From: Mycobacterium colombiense
GTDB taxonomy: Bacteria > Actinomycetota > Actinomycetes > Mycobacteriales > Mycobacteriaceae
Reading direction: 5' to 3'
Assembly (NCBI RefSeq): GCF_003284975.1
Contig: NZ_QMEU01000004.1
Location: 62,001 to 126,000 of the forward strand
Length of the DNA: 64,000 nt
Below, piece after piece: positions 11,533-20,854 of this stretch (its first letter is position 1; each line of letters opens with the position of its first letter). The translations under genes were made by a program, and so were the position numbers. Under the pieces are notes generated by a model. It did not search any database. It saw nothing but the letters and a program-made list of their open reading frames with translations, and was not told where the DNA came from.

Positions 11533-12753
11533 TCACACCCGCTCGATGATCGTCGCCGTGCCCATCCCGCCGCCGGTGCACATGGTGACCAGACCCGTTG
11601 TCAGGTCACGACGTTCGAGCTCGTCCAGGACGGTGCCGATCAGCATGGCGCCGGTGGCGCCGATGGGGTGCCCGAGCGCGATCGCCCCGCCGTTGACGTT
11701 GACCACCTCGGGGTCGATGTCGAGGTCGCGCATCGTCTTGAGCGGGACGGCGGCAAAGGCCTCGTTGATCTCCCACAGATCGATGTCGGCCACGGTCATG
11801 CCCGCGCGCTGAAGACATCGCCGGGCCGCGGGGCCGGGGGCGGTCAGCATGATGATCGGTTCGCTGCCGATGGCCGCGGTGGCCCTGATCTGTGCGCGCG
11901 GCGTGACCCGGTGGGTGTGCATCCAGTTCGACGAGGCCAGCGCCACCGCCGCCGCGCCATCGACGACGCCGGACGAGTTGCCCGCATGGTGCACGTGATC
12001 GATGCGGTCGATGTCCGGGTAGCGCTGCAGGCAGATCTCGTCGAACGTGCGTTGCTCGCCGTCCGCGCACGCGGCGCCCAGCGCGGCGAAGGCCGGTTTG
12101 AGGCCGGCCAGCGACTCGATGGTGGTACCGGGGCGGGGATGCTCGTCGCGTTCGACGCGACCGTGCGGAGTCGGCATGTCGATCAGCGACCGCTCGAAGC
12201 GGCCCTGCTCGATGGCGGCGCCGGCGCGGCGCTGGCTCTGCGCGGCGTAGGCGTCGACGGTCTCGCGGTCGAATCCCTCCAGGGTGGCGATGAGGTCGGC
12301 CGAAATTCCCTGCGGGACAGTGGGATACAGCGCACGAAGATCCGCGTTGTTGCCGTCGATGGTCGGGACGCCCGCCGTGAGGTCCCAGCGTGACATGGAC
12401 TCGACACCGCCGGCGATCATCAGATTCTCGCTGCCGGCGGCGATGGCCGAGGCCGCCACGGTCACCGCCTGCTGGCCCAACCCGCAGAATCGGCTCAGCG
12501 TCATCCCGGGCACGCTCTGCGGCCAGCCGGCCAGCAGCACCGACAGACGGGCGATGTCATCGCCGTGGTCTCCGGACAGGATGCCGTTGCCCGCGATCAC
12601 GTCGTCGACGTCGGCCGGGTCGAAGCCGACCCGCTCGGCCAGTGCGGTCAGGCACCGCGCGAGCAGGGCCTGCGGGTGCACGCCGTGCAGTCCGCCGTCG
12701 GGGCGGCCGCGCCCGCGGGGCGTGCGGACCGCGTCGAGAATCCAGGCGTCAAT
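11533..12753 (-). CDS. Acetyl-CoA acyltransferase (thiolase), apparent ATT start
   Basis: A thiolase cleaving 3-ketoacyl-CoA. The nucleophile is in [11 protein letters not shown], and GHPIGATGA and CTGGGMG supply the C-terminal histidine and cysteine. The first ATG, GTG or TTG in frame is the GTG at 12681, which would remove the conserved N-terminal strand [17 protein letters not shown]. Reading from ATT at 12753 (GGAG six bases upstream; in-frame stop further up) gives 406 residues and puts the nucleophile at C90, the usual place in thiolases. An ATC directly before it is the other option. First gene of the thiolase-hydratase-racemase-dehydrogenase operon. Confidence 0.85.
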   Translation of the reverse strand: MDAWILDAVRTPRGRGRPDGGLHGVHPQALLARCLTALAERVGFDPADVDDVIAGNGILSGDHGDDIARLSVLLAGWPQSVPGMTLSRFCGLGQQAVTVAASAIAAGSENLMIAGGVESMSRWDLTAGVPTIDGNNADLRALYPTVPQGISADLIATLEGFDRETVDAYAAQSQRRAGAAIEQGRFERSLIDMPTPHGRVERDEHPRPGTTIESLAGLKPAFAALGAACADGEQRTFDEICLQRYPDIDRIDHVHHAGNSSGVVDGAAAVALASSNWMHTHRVTPRAQIRATAAIGSEPIIMLTAPGPAARRCLQRAGMTVADIDLWEINEAFAAVPLKTMRDLDIDPEVVNVNGGAIALGHPIGATGAMLIGTVLDELERRDLTTGLVTMCTGGGMGTATIIERV

Positions 12754-12881
12754 GATGGACTCCGATCGTTGGGGTTCGGGCGGGACCGGCCCAGGTCACC
12801 CGCGATCGTAATCCGTCTCTCGGCATTGGAGAACTGCCTTCTCCAAATTAGCGAAGCTGTTCTCGTTCGGCGCCCCACTCG

Positions 12882-13062
12882 TCACGACGCCAGGTCGAGG
12901 GCCGCCCCGATCAACGCGAGGTGGCTGAGGCCCTGCGGCCACCAGCGCCACCGTGCGGCCGTCACCGATCGGCGCATAGCTGCTCAGCGCCGCGAAACCG
13001 GCTGTGCGGTAAGGGGATTCGGTCGGCGCCGAGGTCTCGGTATCAAGTTCTGGCGCCGGCAC
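12882..13062 (-). pseudogene. Remnant of a GH15-type glucoamylase/trehalase gene with internal deletion
   Basis: From 13062 the minus strand reads a typical N-terminus of a GH15 family enzyme (FAALSSYAPIGDGRTVALVA). About 40 codons in, the similarity stops near 12940. In another frame the next bases (12944-12882) read WWPQGLSHLALIGAALDLAS followed by TGA, which is how such enzymes end. Only the two ends of a gene of roughly 600 codons are left, fused out of frame. Assignment of both ends is by recognition, not database search. Confidence 0.6.
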
Positions 13063-13143
13063 GTAGGCACGGGTCCCCCTACCCGACGCAGGTCAACGGC
13101 GCGGTGGGTGCATAACCGGGCGCTCAGCGGGTAGCCCGGCGCC

Positions 13144-14100
13144 ATGACCAAGATCGGATACTTTCTCACCTGCGAGCAATTCGGCCCGAAGGAGCTCATC
13201 GACCAGGCCAAGCGGGCCGAGGACGCGGGATTCGAGGCGCTGTGGATCTCCGACCACTATCACCCCTGGAATGACGAGCAGGGACATAGCCCGTTCGTGT
13301 GGGGAGTGATCGGTGCGTTGTCGGAGGCGACGTCGTTACCGGTCAGCACCGCCGTCACCTGCCCGACCATCCGGATCCACCCGGCGATCATCGCGCAGGC
13401 CGCGGCCACCGCGGCCGTGCAGCTCGGTGGGCGCTTCGTGCTGGGGGTCGGCAGCGGCGAGGCGCTCAACGAGCACATCCTGGGCGATCCCTGGCCGTCG
13501 GCCGGTGTGCGGCTCGAGATGCTCGAGGAGGCGATCGATGTCATTCGCAAGCTGCACAAGGGGGGCGAGGTCAGCCACCACGGCAAGCACTACGAGGTGC
13601 AGGAGGCGCAGGTCTATACCCGGCCCGAGCAGCCGGTGCCGATCTACGTCTCAGCATTCGGCCCGCAGGCCGTGGAGCTGGCCGCCCGCATCGGCGACGG
13701 CTACAGCATCGCCATGCCCGACGGCGACCTGGTCAAGCAGTTCCGCGAGGCCGGGGGCGGCAACAAGCCGGTGCAGGGAGGAACGAAGGTGTGCTGGGAC
13801 GCCGACGCCGACGCCGCGCTGAAAACCGCGCATCGGTTGTGGGCCAACGAGGGGTTGCCCGGCCAGACGTCGCAAATCCTGCCCCGGCCCAGGGATTTCG
13901 CCGCGCTGCAGTCGCTGGTGCCGCCGGAGACCGTCGGCGAGAGCGTGGCCTGCGGCCCGGACCCCGACAAGCACGTCGCGCAGGTGCGCGAGTACATCGA
14001 CGCCGACGTCGACGAGATCTACGTGCAGCAGATCGGCCCCGACATGGACGGGTTCTTCGCGGCGTGGCAGCGTGACGTGCTGCCCCAGGTGCGCGGGTAG
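13144..14100 (+). CDS. F420-dependent oxidoreductase, FGD-like LLM family
   Basis: A 318-residue luciferase-like TIM-barrel enzyme using coenzyme F420. Residues equivalent to the catalytic set of glucose-6-phosphate dehydrogenase FGD1 (H40, W44, E109) are present: H38 and W42 in SDHYHPW and E106 in GSGEALNEH. It belongs to the FGD-like group, but glucose 6-phosphate specificity is not established, since the phosphate-binding residues were not aligned. ATG at 13144 follows a short leader. It lies next to a nitroreductase (convergent), a common redox pairing. Confidence 0.85.
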   Translation: MTKIGYFLTCEQFGPKELIDQAKRAEDAGFEALWISDHYHPWNDEQGHSPFVWGVIGALSEATSLPVSTAVTCPTIRIHPAIIAQAAATAAVQLGGRFVLGVGSGEALNEHILGDPWPSAGVRLEMLEEAIDVIRKLHKGGEVSHHGKHYEVQEAQVYTRPEQPVPIYVSAFGPQAVELAARIGDGYSIAMPDGDLVKQFREAGGGNKPVQGGTKVCWDADADAALKTAHRLWANEGLPGQTSQILPRPRDFAALQSLVPPETVGESVACGPDPDKHVAQVREYIDADVDEIYVQQIGPDMDGFFAAWQRDVLPQVRG

Positions 14101-14117
14101 GGCTCAGCCGATCGCCC

Positions 14118-14792
14118 TCACCATGCCGGGCCGTCGAATCGATCACGAGTGATGAACTCCGCGACCGGCCGCCGGCGCAGCTTGGTCAACTGCCGCACCG
14201 GTTTTCCCAGCGGCACGACCGCGGCCACCGCATGCTGGTCGGGGATGCCCAGCAGGCGTCGGACTTGATCTTCGGCCGCGATGGCCATCGTCGTGATGGT
14301 GCCGCCGTAACCCTCGCTGCGCGCGGCGAGCAAGATGTTCCAGATCAGCGGGTAGACCGACGCGCCCCCGGCGATGCCGACGCGGTCCAGGTCCTGATCG
14401 ATGGCCGCGACGACGGCCAGGTCCACCGAAACCACAAGGACAACAGGCGCTTTCGCGATCGGTGCCACGAACGTGTCCGGGATCTCGGTTGAGTCGATGA
14501 CGTCTTGCGGCACCCCGCTGGGATGCACCGAGTTCCACGGGTTTTCGCCGGCCTGCAGCTGGGCGAAGTAACGACGGGCGGCGGGCTTGCCGAGTTCGGC
14601 CAGCCGCCGGCGGATCGCCTCGTCGCGCACCACGGTGACGTGGGCGCCCTGCCGGTTGCCGCCGCTGGGAGCGAACCGGGCGTGCTCGAAGATGCGGCTC
14701 AGCGCCTCGTCGGGCAGCGGGTCGTCGGTGAATTCCCGTGCCGCGAAGGTTGTTCGCATCACGTCGTACAGCTGCATGGCGGGATGGCTCAT
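14118..14792 (-). CDS. Nitroreductase-family FMN protein
   Basis: A 224-residue nitroreductase-fold protein. The FMN site appears as REFTDDPLPDEALSRIFEHA followed by APSGGNRQGAHVTVV, with YGGTITTMAIA and a VAAVVPLGKP strand near the C-terminus. Likely NAD(P)H- or F420-linked reduction of nitro or quinone compounds. The ATG at 14792 overlaps the TGA of the Hsp70-like gene (ATGA), so a TTG one codon upstream is unlikely to be the start. Translational coupling with the chaperone-like gene is probable. Confidence 0.82.
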   Translation of the reverse strand: MSHPAMQLYDVMRTTFAAREFTDDPLPDEALSRIFEHARFAPSGGNRQGAHVTVVRDEAIRRRLAELGKPAARRYFAQLQAGENPWNSVHPSGVPQDVIDSTEIPDTFVAPIAKAPVVLVVSVDLAVVAAIDQDLDRVGIAGGASVYPLIWNILLAARSEGYGGTITTMAIAAEDQVRRLLGIPDQHAVAAVVPLGKPVRQLTKLRRRPVAEFITRDRFDGPAW

Positions 14793-16309
14793 CAACTCGC
14801 GGACGCGCGCCGCTCCAGGCGGAAGGTGCGTTCGAACCCCGCCGGTTGCGTTGTCAGCGTCACCTCCACGGCACCGCTGGGGGCGATGACGTAGCGTTCC
14901 TCCACATCGGGTCCGTCCGTCCAGCGGCCGACCGGCTGACGCCGGAGGTCGTCGCGGTCGTGCAGGGCCGGGTCGAATGGAAACAGCACCGGGTCATACG
15001 GCGTGACGTCGCCGTCCGGCCGGCCGTTGACCAGGCGGCTGCACTCCACGAACCGGAAGTGCCCGATGTTGTGCGCCGCTCGGTACTTGCGCTTCACCAC
15101 CAGCGGGGAACGCCCGTCGGCCGGCAGCGAAACGTCCTTGCACACGATGGGGTCGAAGACGACCCCGGCGCCCGCCTCGGCCTCCCGGAATACCCCGAAA
15201 TTTCTCGAAAAGCGTTCGGAGAGCGCGAAACCGGACTCCTTGTCGAGGAAGACGGCCAGGCCGATGGCCGTGGCCGCGAAGGGATGCGGCGAGCGTTTCA
15301 CCCGCTTCTCGCCGAAGGTGCTGCGCAGCATGCGCGACACCAGCGGGAAACCGCCTGCCCCGCCGACGACGTAGATGCCCGCCACCTCCGACCAGTCCAC
15401 GTCCGTGCGTCCGCGCGCCGGATCGTGCAGGACCCGGCGCAACAGCGCCATCGTCTGGTCGACCAGCGGTGCGCACACGCCGTAGACGTCGTCAATGGGG
15501 CAGGAGAAGGGCGGCCGATCGAGCGGGGACAGGTCCACCAGGAAGCGGCGCGTCTGCGGCCCGACGGCCTCCTTGCGGGCGGCGCACTCCTCGGCCAGCA
15601 GGTCGCGCTGGGGCGCGTCGAGGCGGGGCAGGCCGGCGCCGGCCAGCACGAGCTCGACGATCGCGTCGTCGAAGTCGTCACCGCCGAGGCGCTGGATGCC
15701 CTCGCTGACGACCACCTCGTTGGCGTGTCCGGTCATCTTCAGCAGCGACGCGTCGAACGTGCCGCCACCGAGGTCGTAGATGAGCACGTATTCGCGCTTG
15801 GCGGTGATGGTCGAGCGGTACCGGTGGGCGTACTCCAGGCTGGCGGCCGACGGTTCGTTGAGCAGCGCGATGACCCGGAAACCGGCGGCCACGTAGGCGT
15901 CCAGGGTGAGCAGGCGCTGGGCGCTCGAGGCGTTGGCCGGCACGCTGATTGCGGCCTCGATGGCTTCGCCCGGGGACGGGGCGACGTTCGAGTTGCGCTG
16001 CAGATCGGTTTTCAGCTGAGACAGGAAGCCGGTGAGCAGGTCGGCCAGCCGATAGGCGCGGCCGGCCAGGCTGATTTCGGTCTGCGGTCCGGCGTCGTTG
16101 AGCAGGCGCTTGAACGAGCGCAGCACCGACCATGCCGGGTCGTGGCGGACGGCGGCCGCGGCCGGGCCGAAGCGCAACTGCCCGGCGGCGTCGGCGGCGA
16201 TCAGCGATGGCCACGCATCTTCGCCCTCGAAAGAGACGACGGGATAGTTACCACGATCGACGGCCGCGACGACGGTGTGGGTGGTGCCGAAGTCGATGCC
16301 GACTCTCAT
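14792..16309 (-). CDS. Hsp70 (DnaK)-like ATPase
   Basis: A 505-residue actin-fold ATPase starting MRVGIDFGTTHTVVAAVDRG. It has the second phosphate loop DLGGGTFDASLLKM and an adenosine motif region VVGGAGGFPLVSRML. After the ATPase domain (about 380 residues) only about 125 residues remain, and the usual substrate-binding beta-sandwich and lid are not recognisable. This resembles the divergent mycobacterial Hsp70-like proteins more than the housekeeping DnaK. Coupled to the nitroreductase downstream. Client unknown. Confidence 0.85.
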   Translation of the reverse strand: MRVGIDFGTTHTVVAAVDRGNYPVVSFEGEDAWPSLIAADAAGQLRFGPAAAAVRHDPAWSVLRSFKRLLNDAGPQTEISLAGRAYRLADLLTGFLSQLKTDLQRNSNVAPSPGEAIEAAISVPANASSAQRLLTLDAYVAAGFRVIALLNEPSAASLEYAHRYRSTITAKREYVLIYDLGGGTFDASLLKMTGHANEVVVSEGIQRLGGDDFDDAIVELVLAGAGLPRLDAPQRDLLAEECAARKEAVGPQTRRFLVDLSPLDRPPFSCPIDDVYGVCAPLVDQTMALLRRVLHDPARGRTDVDWSEVAGIYVVGGAGGFPLVSRMLRSTFGEKRVKRSPHPFAATAIGLAVFLDKESGFALSERFSRNFGVFREAEAGAGVVFDPIVCKDVSLPADGRSPLVVKRKYRAAHNIGHFRFVECSRLVNGRPDGDVTPYDPVLFPFDPALHDRDDLRRQPVGRWTDGPDVEERYVIAPSGAVEVTLTTQPAGFERTFRLERRASAS

Positions 16310-16379
16310 CGCGCAAGTTTAGGACCGCGACGCGGGCTTGGGCACAACCTTTTTGCCCGGCGTGCCGTCCGCGTTGGAG

Positions 16380-16496
16380 TCAGTCCTCGAAATGGCGCTG
16401 GTAGTCGTTGCGCTCGAGCCACCACTGCAGGTTGTAGGTCCCCATCGCCAGCAGCACCATCAACGCGGCGCAGACGACGCTGATGGTTACGTTCAC
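16380..16496 (-). CDS. Single-pass membrane microprotein
   Basis: A 38-residue protein starting at GTG 16496, which overlaps the stop of the upstream gene (GTGA). Residues 3-18 form one hydrophobic helix (VTISVVCAALMVLLAM), followed by a polar, charged tail NDYQRHFED. It is the third and last gene of the cstA set. Function unknown; a role beside the CstA transporter is inference from position. Confidence 0.45.
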   Translation of the reverse strand: MNVTISVVCAALMVLLAMGTYNLQWWLERNDYQRHFED

Positions 16497-16795
16497 AGCC
16501 GGTCCATCGCGCGTGCCATGCGGGCGTCCTCGATGTAGCCGTAGTACCTCGGAGGGTGGGGATGGCGCGGCGTGTTCGCGTTGGCGGCCATCCGCCGCAG
16601 CGCGGCGCCGATGCGGCTGGCGAGGGGGGCACGACGCGCCCCCTGGACAACGGCGGCGCCGAAGAGCACCTGCTGGGTGGTGATCAGCACCTCGGCGGGG
16701 GCAGCCCCGACGGAGGGCGCCGCCGAGGACGGTGGCGCGGTGGGCTCGTTGGCGGTACGGGGTGAGGTCCGGAATCCCGTTAGCGTGACCAGCAT
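16493..16795 (-). CDS. Small Pro/Ala-rich protein downstream of cstA, unknown function
   Basis: About 100 residues from ATG 16795, which has AAGAAGG eight bases upstream. The first part is rich in Thr, Pro and Ala, the middle is hydrophobic (AEVLITTQQVLFGAAVVQGA) and the C-terminus is basic, ending YYGYIEDARMARAMDRL. It lies about 100 bases after the cstA stop on the same strand, and its stop overlaps the next small gene. In enterobacteria cstA is followed by a short YbdD/YjiX gene. I do not see that family's motif here, so only the position is similar. Confidence 0.5.
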   Translation of the reverse strand: MLVTLTGFRTSPRTANEPTAPPSSAAPSVGAAPAEVLITTQQVLFGAAVVQGARRAPLASRIGAALRRMAANANTPRHPHPPRYYGYIEDARMARAMDRL

Positions 16796-16896
16796 TTCGT
16801 TCACCTTCTTCGCGCTGCGGCCGCATTGACCAGGTAGTTCGGCCGCTGATGCGGTTAACGTACGGTCGGTGCCCACCAGTACGCACGCGTAGTCGA

Positions 16897-19158
16897 CTAC
16901 CTGTCTGTGCGCGCCTCGCTCCCGCGCTTCGGCAGCTCGTCCCATTGCCGCTGTAATTCGCGCTCGGCGGCGGTGGGGATCAGACCCGAGGGGGCGAAGA
17001 ACTTCGAAGGCACCGGGTCGTCCTCGGTCAGCGGCCGGCCGGGCCCGCGGATCGCCCCGAGAGCGACCACGGCCCCGGCGATCACGACGATGACGACGGC
17101 CACCGCGAACAGGATGGACAGCGTGCCCTGAATGAAGGTGTTGCGGATGACGTCGTCGAGCTGGTGCGCGTTCTTGGCCGAACCGAACACCGTCTTGCCC
17201 GCCTGCCTGGCCGCCAGGTACTTCGAGTGCTGCGTCCAGTAGCCGACGGCCGGGTCGGGAGAGAAGATCTTCTGCCACGACGCCGTCAGCGTGACCGCGA
17301 GATCCCATAGCAACGGGATACCGGGGATCCACACCCACTTGCGCAGGCCCTTCTTGATGACGATGACGGTGATGACGGTCAGCGCGATCGCGGCGAGCAA
17401 CTGGTTGGCGATGCCGAACAGCGGAAACAGCGTGTTGATGCCGCCCAGCGGATCGGTCACCCCCATCAGCAGGATGCTGCCCCAGGCCGCGGCCACCGCC
17501 AGGCTGCACAGCCACACGCCCGGGCGCCAGCTCGGGTTGCGCAGCTTGGTCAGGGGTCCGCCGAGGTTTCCGAGGGTGTCGGAGAGCATGAAGCGGGCGA
17601 CGCGGGTGCCGGCGTCGACGGCGGTGAGGATGAACAGCGCCTCGAACATGATCGCGAAGTGGTACCAGAACGCCTTGAGGCCGGCACCGCCGAACACCCG
17701 GTAGAGCACCTCGGACATGCCGACCGCCAGCGTCGGCGCCCCGCCGGTGCGTGACACGATCGACTTCTCGCCCACTCCGGCGGCGGCCGCGGTGAGCTGG
17801 TCCGCGGTCGTCGGGGCGCCGCGCAACCCGAGGCCGTTGACGTAGTGCGCGGCGGTGGCCGCGGTGCCGCCGGTCTGCGCGGCCGGTGCGTTGAGCGCGA
17901 AGTACACGTGCTGGTCCAGGACCGCCGCGCTGATCAGCGCCATGACCGCGACGAAAGATTCGGTCAGCATGCCGCCGTAGCCGATCAGCCGCATTTGGCT
18001 TTCCTTCTCCAGCAGCTTGGGCGTGGTCCCCGACGAGATCAGCGCGTGGAATCCGGACAGCGCCCCGCAGGCGATGGTGATGAACAGGAACGGGAACAGC
18101 GCGCCGGGGAACACCGGTCCGTCCCCGCGGGACGCGAACTGCGACACCGCGGGCGCCTGCATGACCGGCCGTGCGATGCAGATGCCGACCGCGAGCAGCG
18201 CGATGGCGCCGACCTTCATGAACGTCGACAGGTAGTCGCGCGGGGCCAGCAGCAACCACACCGGCAGCACCGACGCGACAAACCCGTAACCGATGATCAG
18301 CCAGGACACCGTGACCGCCGACAGGTTCAACCACGATGCGCCCCAAGGGGTTTCGGCGATCCAGGCGCCGGCGGCCACGGCCAGCAGCAGCAGCGCCACA
18401 CCGATGAGGGAAACCTCGGCGACCCGGCCGGGGCGCAGGAACCGCAGGTAGCAGCCCATGAGCACGGCGATGGGAATGGTCATGGCGATGGAGAACACGC
18501 CCCAGGGGCTGCGGGCCAGCCCCCGCACCACCACCAGCGCGAGCACCGCGATGATGATCACCATGATGACGAACGCGCCGAGCAGCGCGGCCACCCCGCC
18601 GGTGGCGCCGAGTTCGTCGCGGGCCATCTGTCCCAGCGAGCGCCCGCGCCGCCGGGTGGAGATCCACAACACCAGGTAGTCCTGCACCGCGCCGGCGAAC
18701 ACCGCGCCCATCACGATCCAGATGCTGCACGGCAGGTAGCCCATCTGGGTGGCCAGCACCGGGCCGACGAGCGGTCCGGCCCCCGCGATGGCCGCGAAGT
18801 GGTGCCCGAACAGCACCCGGCGATCGGTCGGCACGTAATCGGTGCCGTCGTCGAGAACCTCGGCCGGCGTGGCGTGGTCGTCGCGCGGGCGGACGATCTT
18901 CATCTCGATCAGGCGGGCGTAGAACCGGAACCCGATGAGGTAGGTGCAGATCGCCGCGACGACGAACCACACCGCGTTGACCGTCTCGCCTCGCGTGAAG
19001 GCGATGATCGCCCAGGCGACGGCGCCGAGCACCGCGATGACCGCGAACACGATCTTGTGCCGCGCGGTGATCGGGGAGCGGTCGACGATCGCGACTGGTG
19101 GCAGGTCTGCGCCGGTGTGGATGTAGCGGACGTCGTTGTCGTGCCCTGTGATCGCCAC
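16897..19158 (-). CDS. cstA: Carbon starvation protein A, peptide/pyruvate transporter
   Basis: A 753-residue polytopic membrane protein (M. tuberculosis Rv3063 is 758). CstA proteins take up peptides or pyruvate during carbon limitation. Family landmarks include FGHHFAAIAGAGPLVGPVLA, the FHALISSGTTPKLLEKES segment and DAGTRVARFMLSDTLGN. Around 16 hydrophobic segments can be counted. The N-terminal 50 residues are hydrophilic and the start is the ATG at 19158. It follows ligB by 54 bases on the same strand and probably heads the transcript with the two small genes downstream. Confidence 0.95.
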   Translation of the reverse strand: MAITGHDNDVRYIHTGADLPPVAIVDRSPITARHKIVFAVIAVLGAVAWAIIAFTRGETVNAVWFVVAAICTYLIGFRFYARLIEMKIVRPRDDHATPAEVLDDGTDYVPTDRRVLFGHHFAAIAGAGPLVGPVLATQMGYLPCSIWIVMGAVFAGAVQDYLVLWISTRRRGRSLGQMARDELGATGGVAALLGAFVIMVIIIAVLALVVVRGLARSPWGVFSIAMTIPIAVLMGCYLRFLRPGRVAEVSLIGVALLLLAVAAGAWIAETPWGASWLNLSAVTVSWLIIGYGFVASVLPVWLLLAPRDYLSTFMKVGAIALLAVGICIARPVMQAPAVSQFASRGDGPVFPGALFPFLFITIACGALSGFHALISSGTTPKLLEKESQMRLIGYGGMLTESFVAVMALISAAVLDQHVYFALNAPAAQTGGTAATAAHYVNGLGLRGAPTTADQLTAAAAGVGEKSIVSRTGGAPTLAVGMSEVLYRVFGGAGLKAFWYHFAIMFEALFILTAVDAGTRVARFMLSDTLGNLGGPLTKLRNPSWRPGVWLCSLAVAAAWGSILLMGVTDPLGGINTLFPLFGIANQLLAAIALTVITVIVIKKGLRKWVWIPGIPLLWDLAVTLTASWQKIFSPDPAVGYWTQHSKYLAARQAGKTVFGSAKNAHQLDDVIRNTFIQGTLSILFAVAVVIVVIAGAVVALGAIRGPGRPLTEDDPVPSKFFAPSGLIPTAAERELQRQWDELPKRGSEARTDR

Positions 19159-19212
19159 GGACGCAGACCCTACGCGCGCAAAACGACCTGCGCCTGTCGG
19201 AAAGCGGCTCGT

Positions 19213-20742
19213 TCAGTACAGCGCGCGCACGGCGTCGATGGTGTCGGCCTCGGCGGGGCTTTTGTCGTCGCGATAGCGCACCACCCGGGCGAACCGCAGC
19301 GCCAGGCCGCCGGGGTAGCGCGACGACTTCTGCACGCCGTCCAGGGCGATCTCGACGACCTGCTCGGGCCGGACCTCGACGACGTAGCCGTCCGTGCCGT
19401 CGATGGCCAGTTCGCTGAACCGGGCGGTCTGCCACTCCAGCATGGCGTCGGTCATGCCCTTGAAAGTCTTTCCCACCATGATGAATTCACCGCTGCCCGG
19501 ATCGCGGGCGCCCAAGTGGATGTTGGAGAGCTTGCCGCGGCGGCGCCCCGAGCCCCACTCCACCGCGAGCACCACCAGATCCAGCGTGTGCACCGGCTTG
19601 ATCTTCAGCCAGCCGGCGCCGCGGCGCCCCGCCTGATACGGCGCGTCGGGCGCCTTGGCCATCACGCCCTCGTGCCCGGCGGCCAGCGTCGCGTCCAGGA
19701 AGGCGCCCGCCGCCGCGGGGTCGGCGGTGAGCAGCCGATCGACCCGCTGCGCCGGTGGCACCAACGCGTCCAGGGCGGCCAGCCGGTCGGCAGTCGGGGC
19801 GTCGAGCAGGTCGACGCCGTCGCGATGCAGGACGTCGAAGAAGAACACCGAAAGCCGTTGTGCGGCAAGGGCTGTGGCGATGTCGACGGAGCGGCCGAAG
19901 CGTGAGGCGGTGACCTGGAAGCGCTGCGGGGAGTTGTCGGGTCGCAGCGCGATCGCCTCAGCGTCGGCGATCAGGCGATCGACCGGCAGTGCCAGCGTGG
20001 CCTCCACCACCTCGGGCAGCCGGGCGGTGACGTCGTCCAGGCTCCTGGTGTAGACGGTGACCTCGTCACCGGCGCGGTGGATCTGTACCCGCGCCCCGTC
20101 CAGCTTGGCTTCGAAAATGGTTGGGCCGCCATGGCGTTCGATCGCGTCGGTTACGCTCGTCGCGGTCTGCGCCAGCATCGGACCGACCGGCCGGCCGACC
20201 CGCAGGGTGAACATGTCCAGCGCCGAGGGCGCACCGGACAAGGCGGCGGCGGCCACCGCCGGCAGGTCGCCGCCCAGCATCGCGGCGCGCTGCACCGCGG
20301 CGGCGGGCATCCCCGCGGCCCTGGCGACGGCGTCGGCCATGATCCCGGCCAGCGCGCCCTGGCGCAGTTCGCCGCCGAGCAGCCGCAGCAGGAAGGCCTG
20401 TTCGGTGTCGGTGGCGGCGGCGAACAACGCGTTCAGCAGGGCGGCGCGGCGCGCCTGCGCGCCCTTGCCCGACACGGCGCCGATGTCGGAGAAGGTGGCG
20501 TCGACCCCGCCGACGGTCAGCGAGGCGTGCGGGGCAGCGGGCGGCCGCGAGCGCAGCGCCGCCCAGCCCACGCCGATCTGACGCTGCCGCAACTCACCGG
20601 ACAGCCACGACACGATGACGGTGACCAGCACGGCGTCCGGTGCGGCGCGGCGCAGCAGGTCGGCGATGTGGGCGACTTTGGTCAGCCGCGACGACGTGCT
20701 CGAGACGTCGGATGACGTCGTGGCCACGTCGAGAAGGAGCAC
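19213..20742 (-). CDS. ligB: ATP-dependent DNA ligase LigB
   Basis: A 509-residue ATP-dependent ligase (H37Rv LigB is 507). The adenylated lysine is K213 in [13 protein letters not shown]. The N-terminal DNA-binding domain covers about residues 1-190, adenylation about 190-390, and the OB domain follows, with [20 protein letters not shown] as motif V. It seals nicks, but mycobacteria rely on NAD-dependent LigA for replication, so LigB is expected to be accessory. It lies immediately upstream of cstA. Confidence 0.95.
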   Translation of the reverse strand: MLLLDVATTSSDVSSTSSRLTKVAHIADLLRRAAPDAVLVTVIVSWLSGELRQRQIGVGWAALRSRPPAAPHASLTVGGVDATFSDIGAVSGKGAQARRAALLNALFAAATDTEQAFLLRLLGGELRQGALAGIMADAVARAAGMPAAAVQRAAMLGGDLPAVAAAALSGAPSALDMFTLRVGRPVGPMLAQTATSVTDAIERHGGPTIFEAKLDGARVQIHRAGDEVTVYTRSLDDVTARLPEVVEATLALPVDRLIADAEAIALRPDNSPQRFQVTASRFGRSVDIATALAAQRLSVFFFDVLHRDGVDLLDAPTADRLAALDALVPPAQRVDRLLTADPAAAGAFLDATLAAGHEGVMAKAPDAPYQAGRRGAGWLKIKPVHTLDLVVLAVEWGSGRRRGKLSNIHLGARDPGSGEFIMVGKTFKGMTDAMLEWQTARFSELAIDGTDGYVVEVRPEQVVEIALDGVQKSSRYPGGLALRFARVVRYRDDKSPAEADTIDAVRALY

Positions 20743-20803
20743 GGTTGCCAGCTTGGCATGGCTCGGTGACAGGCCGGGAGTGCGGACACGCTAGCGTGCC
20801 TAC

Positions 20804-20813
20804 GTAACGTTAC
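20804..20813. promoter_or_regulatory. Palindrome GTAACGTTAC upstream of SDR gene
   Basis: A perfect 10-bp palindrome lying 42 bases before the SDR start and about 60 bases upstream of the divergent ligB start. It has the size of a compact repressor site. No regulator gene is directly adjacent, so the partner is unknown. Confidence 0.35.
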
Positions 20814-20854
20814 AGATTGCACAGGATCTGACAACCCAAGAAGGAGACGTCCGG

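Noticed and set aside
16493-19435. 980-codon open frame on the minus strand covering cstA
   Set aside because: It is an out-of-frame shadow of cstA full of Arg, Gly and Ala; only its last 100 codons (from 16795) look like a real gene.
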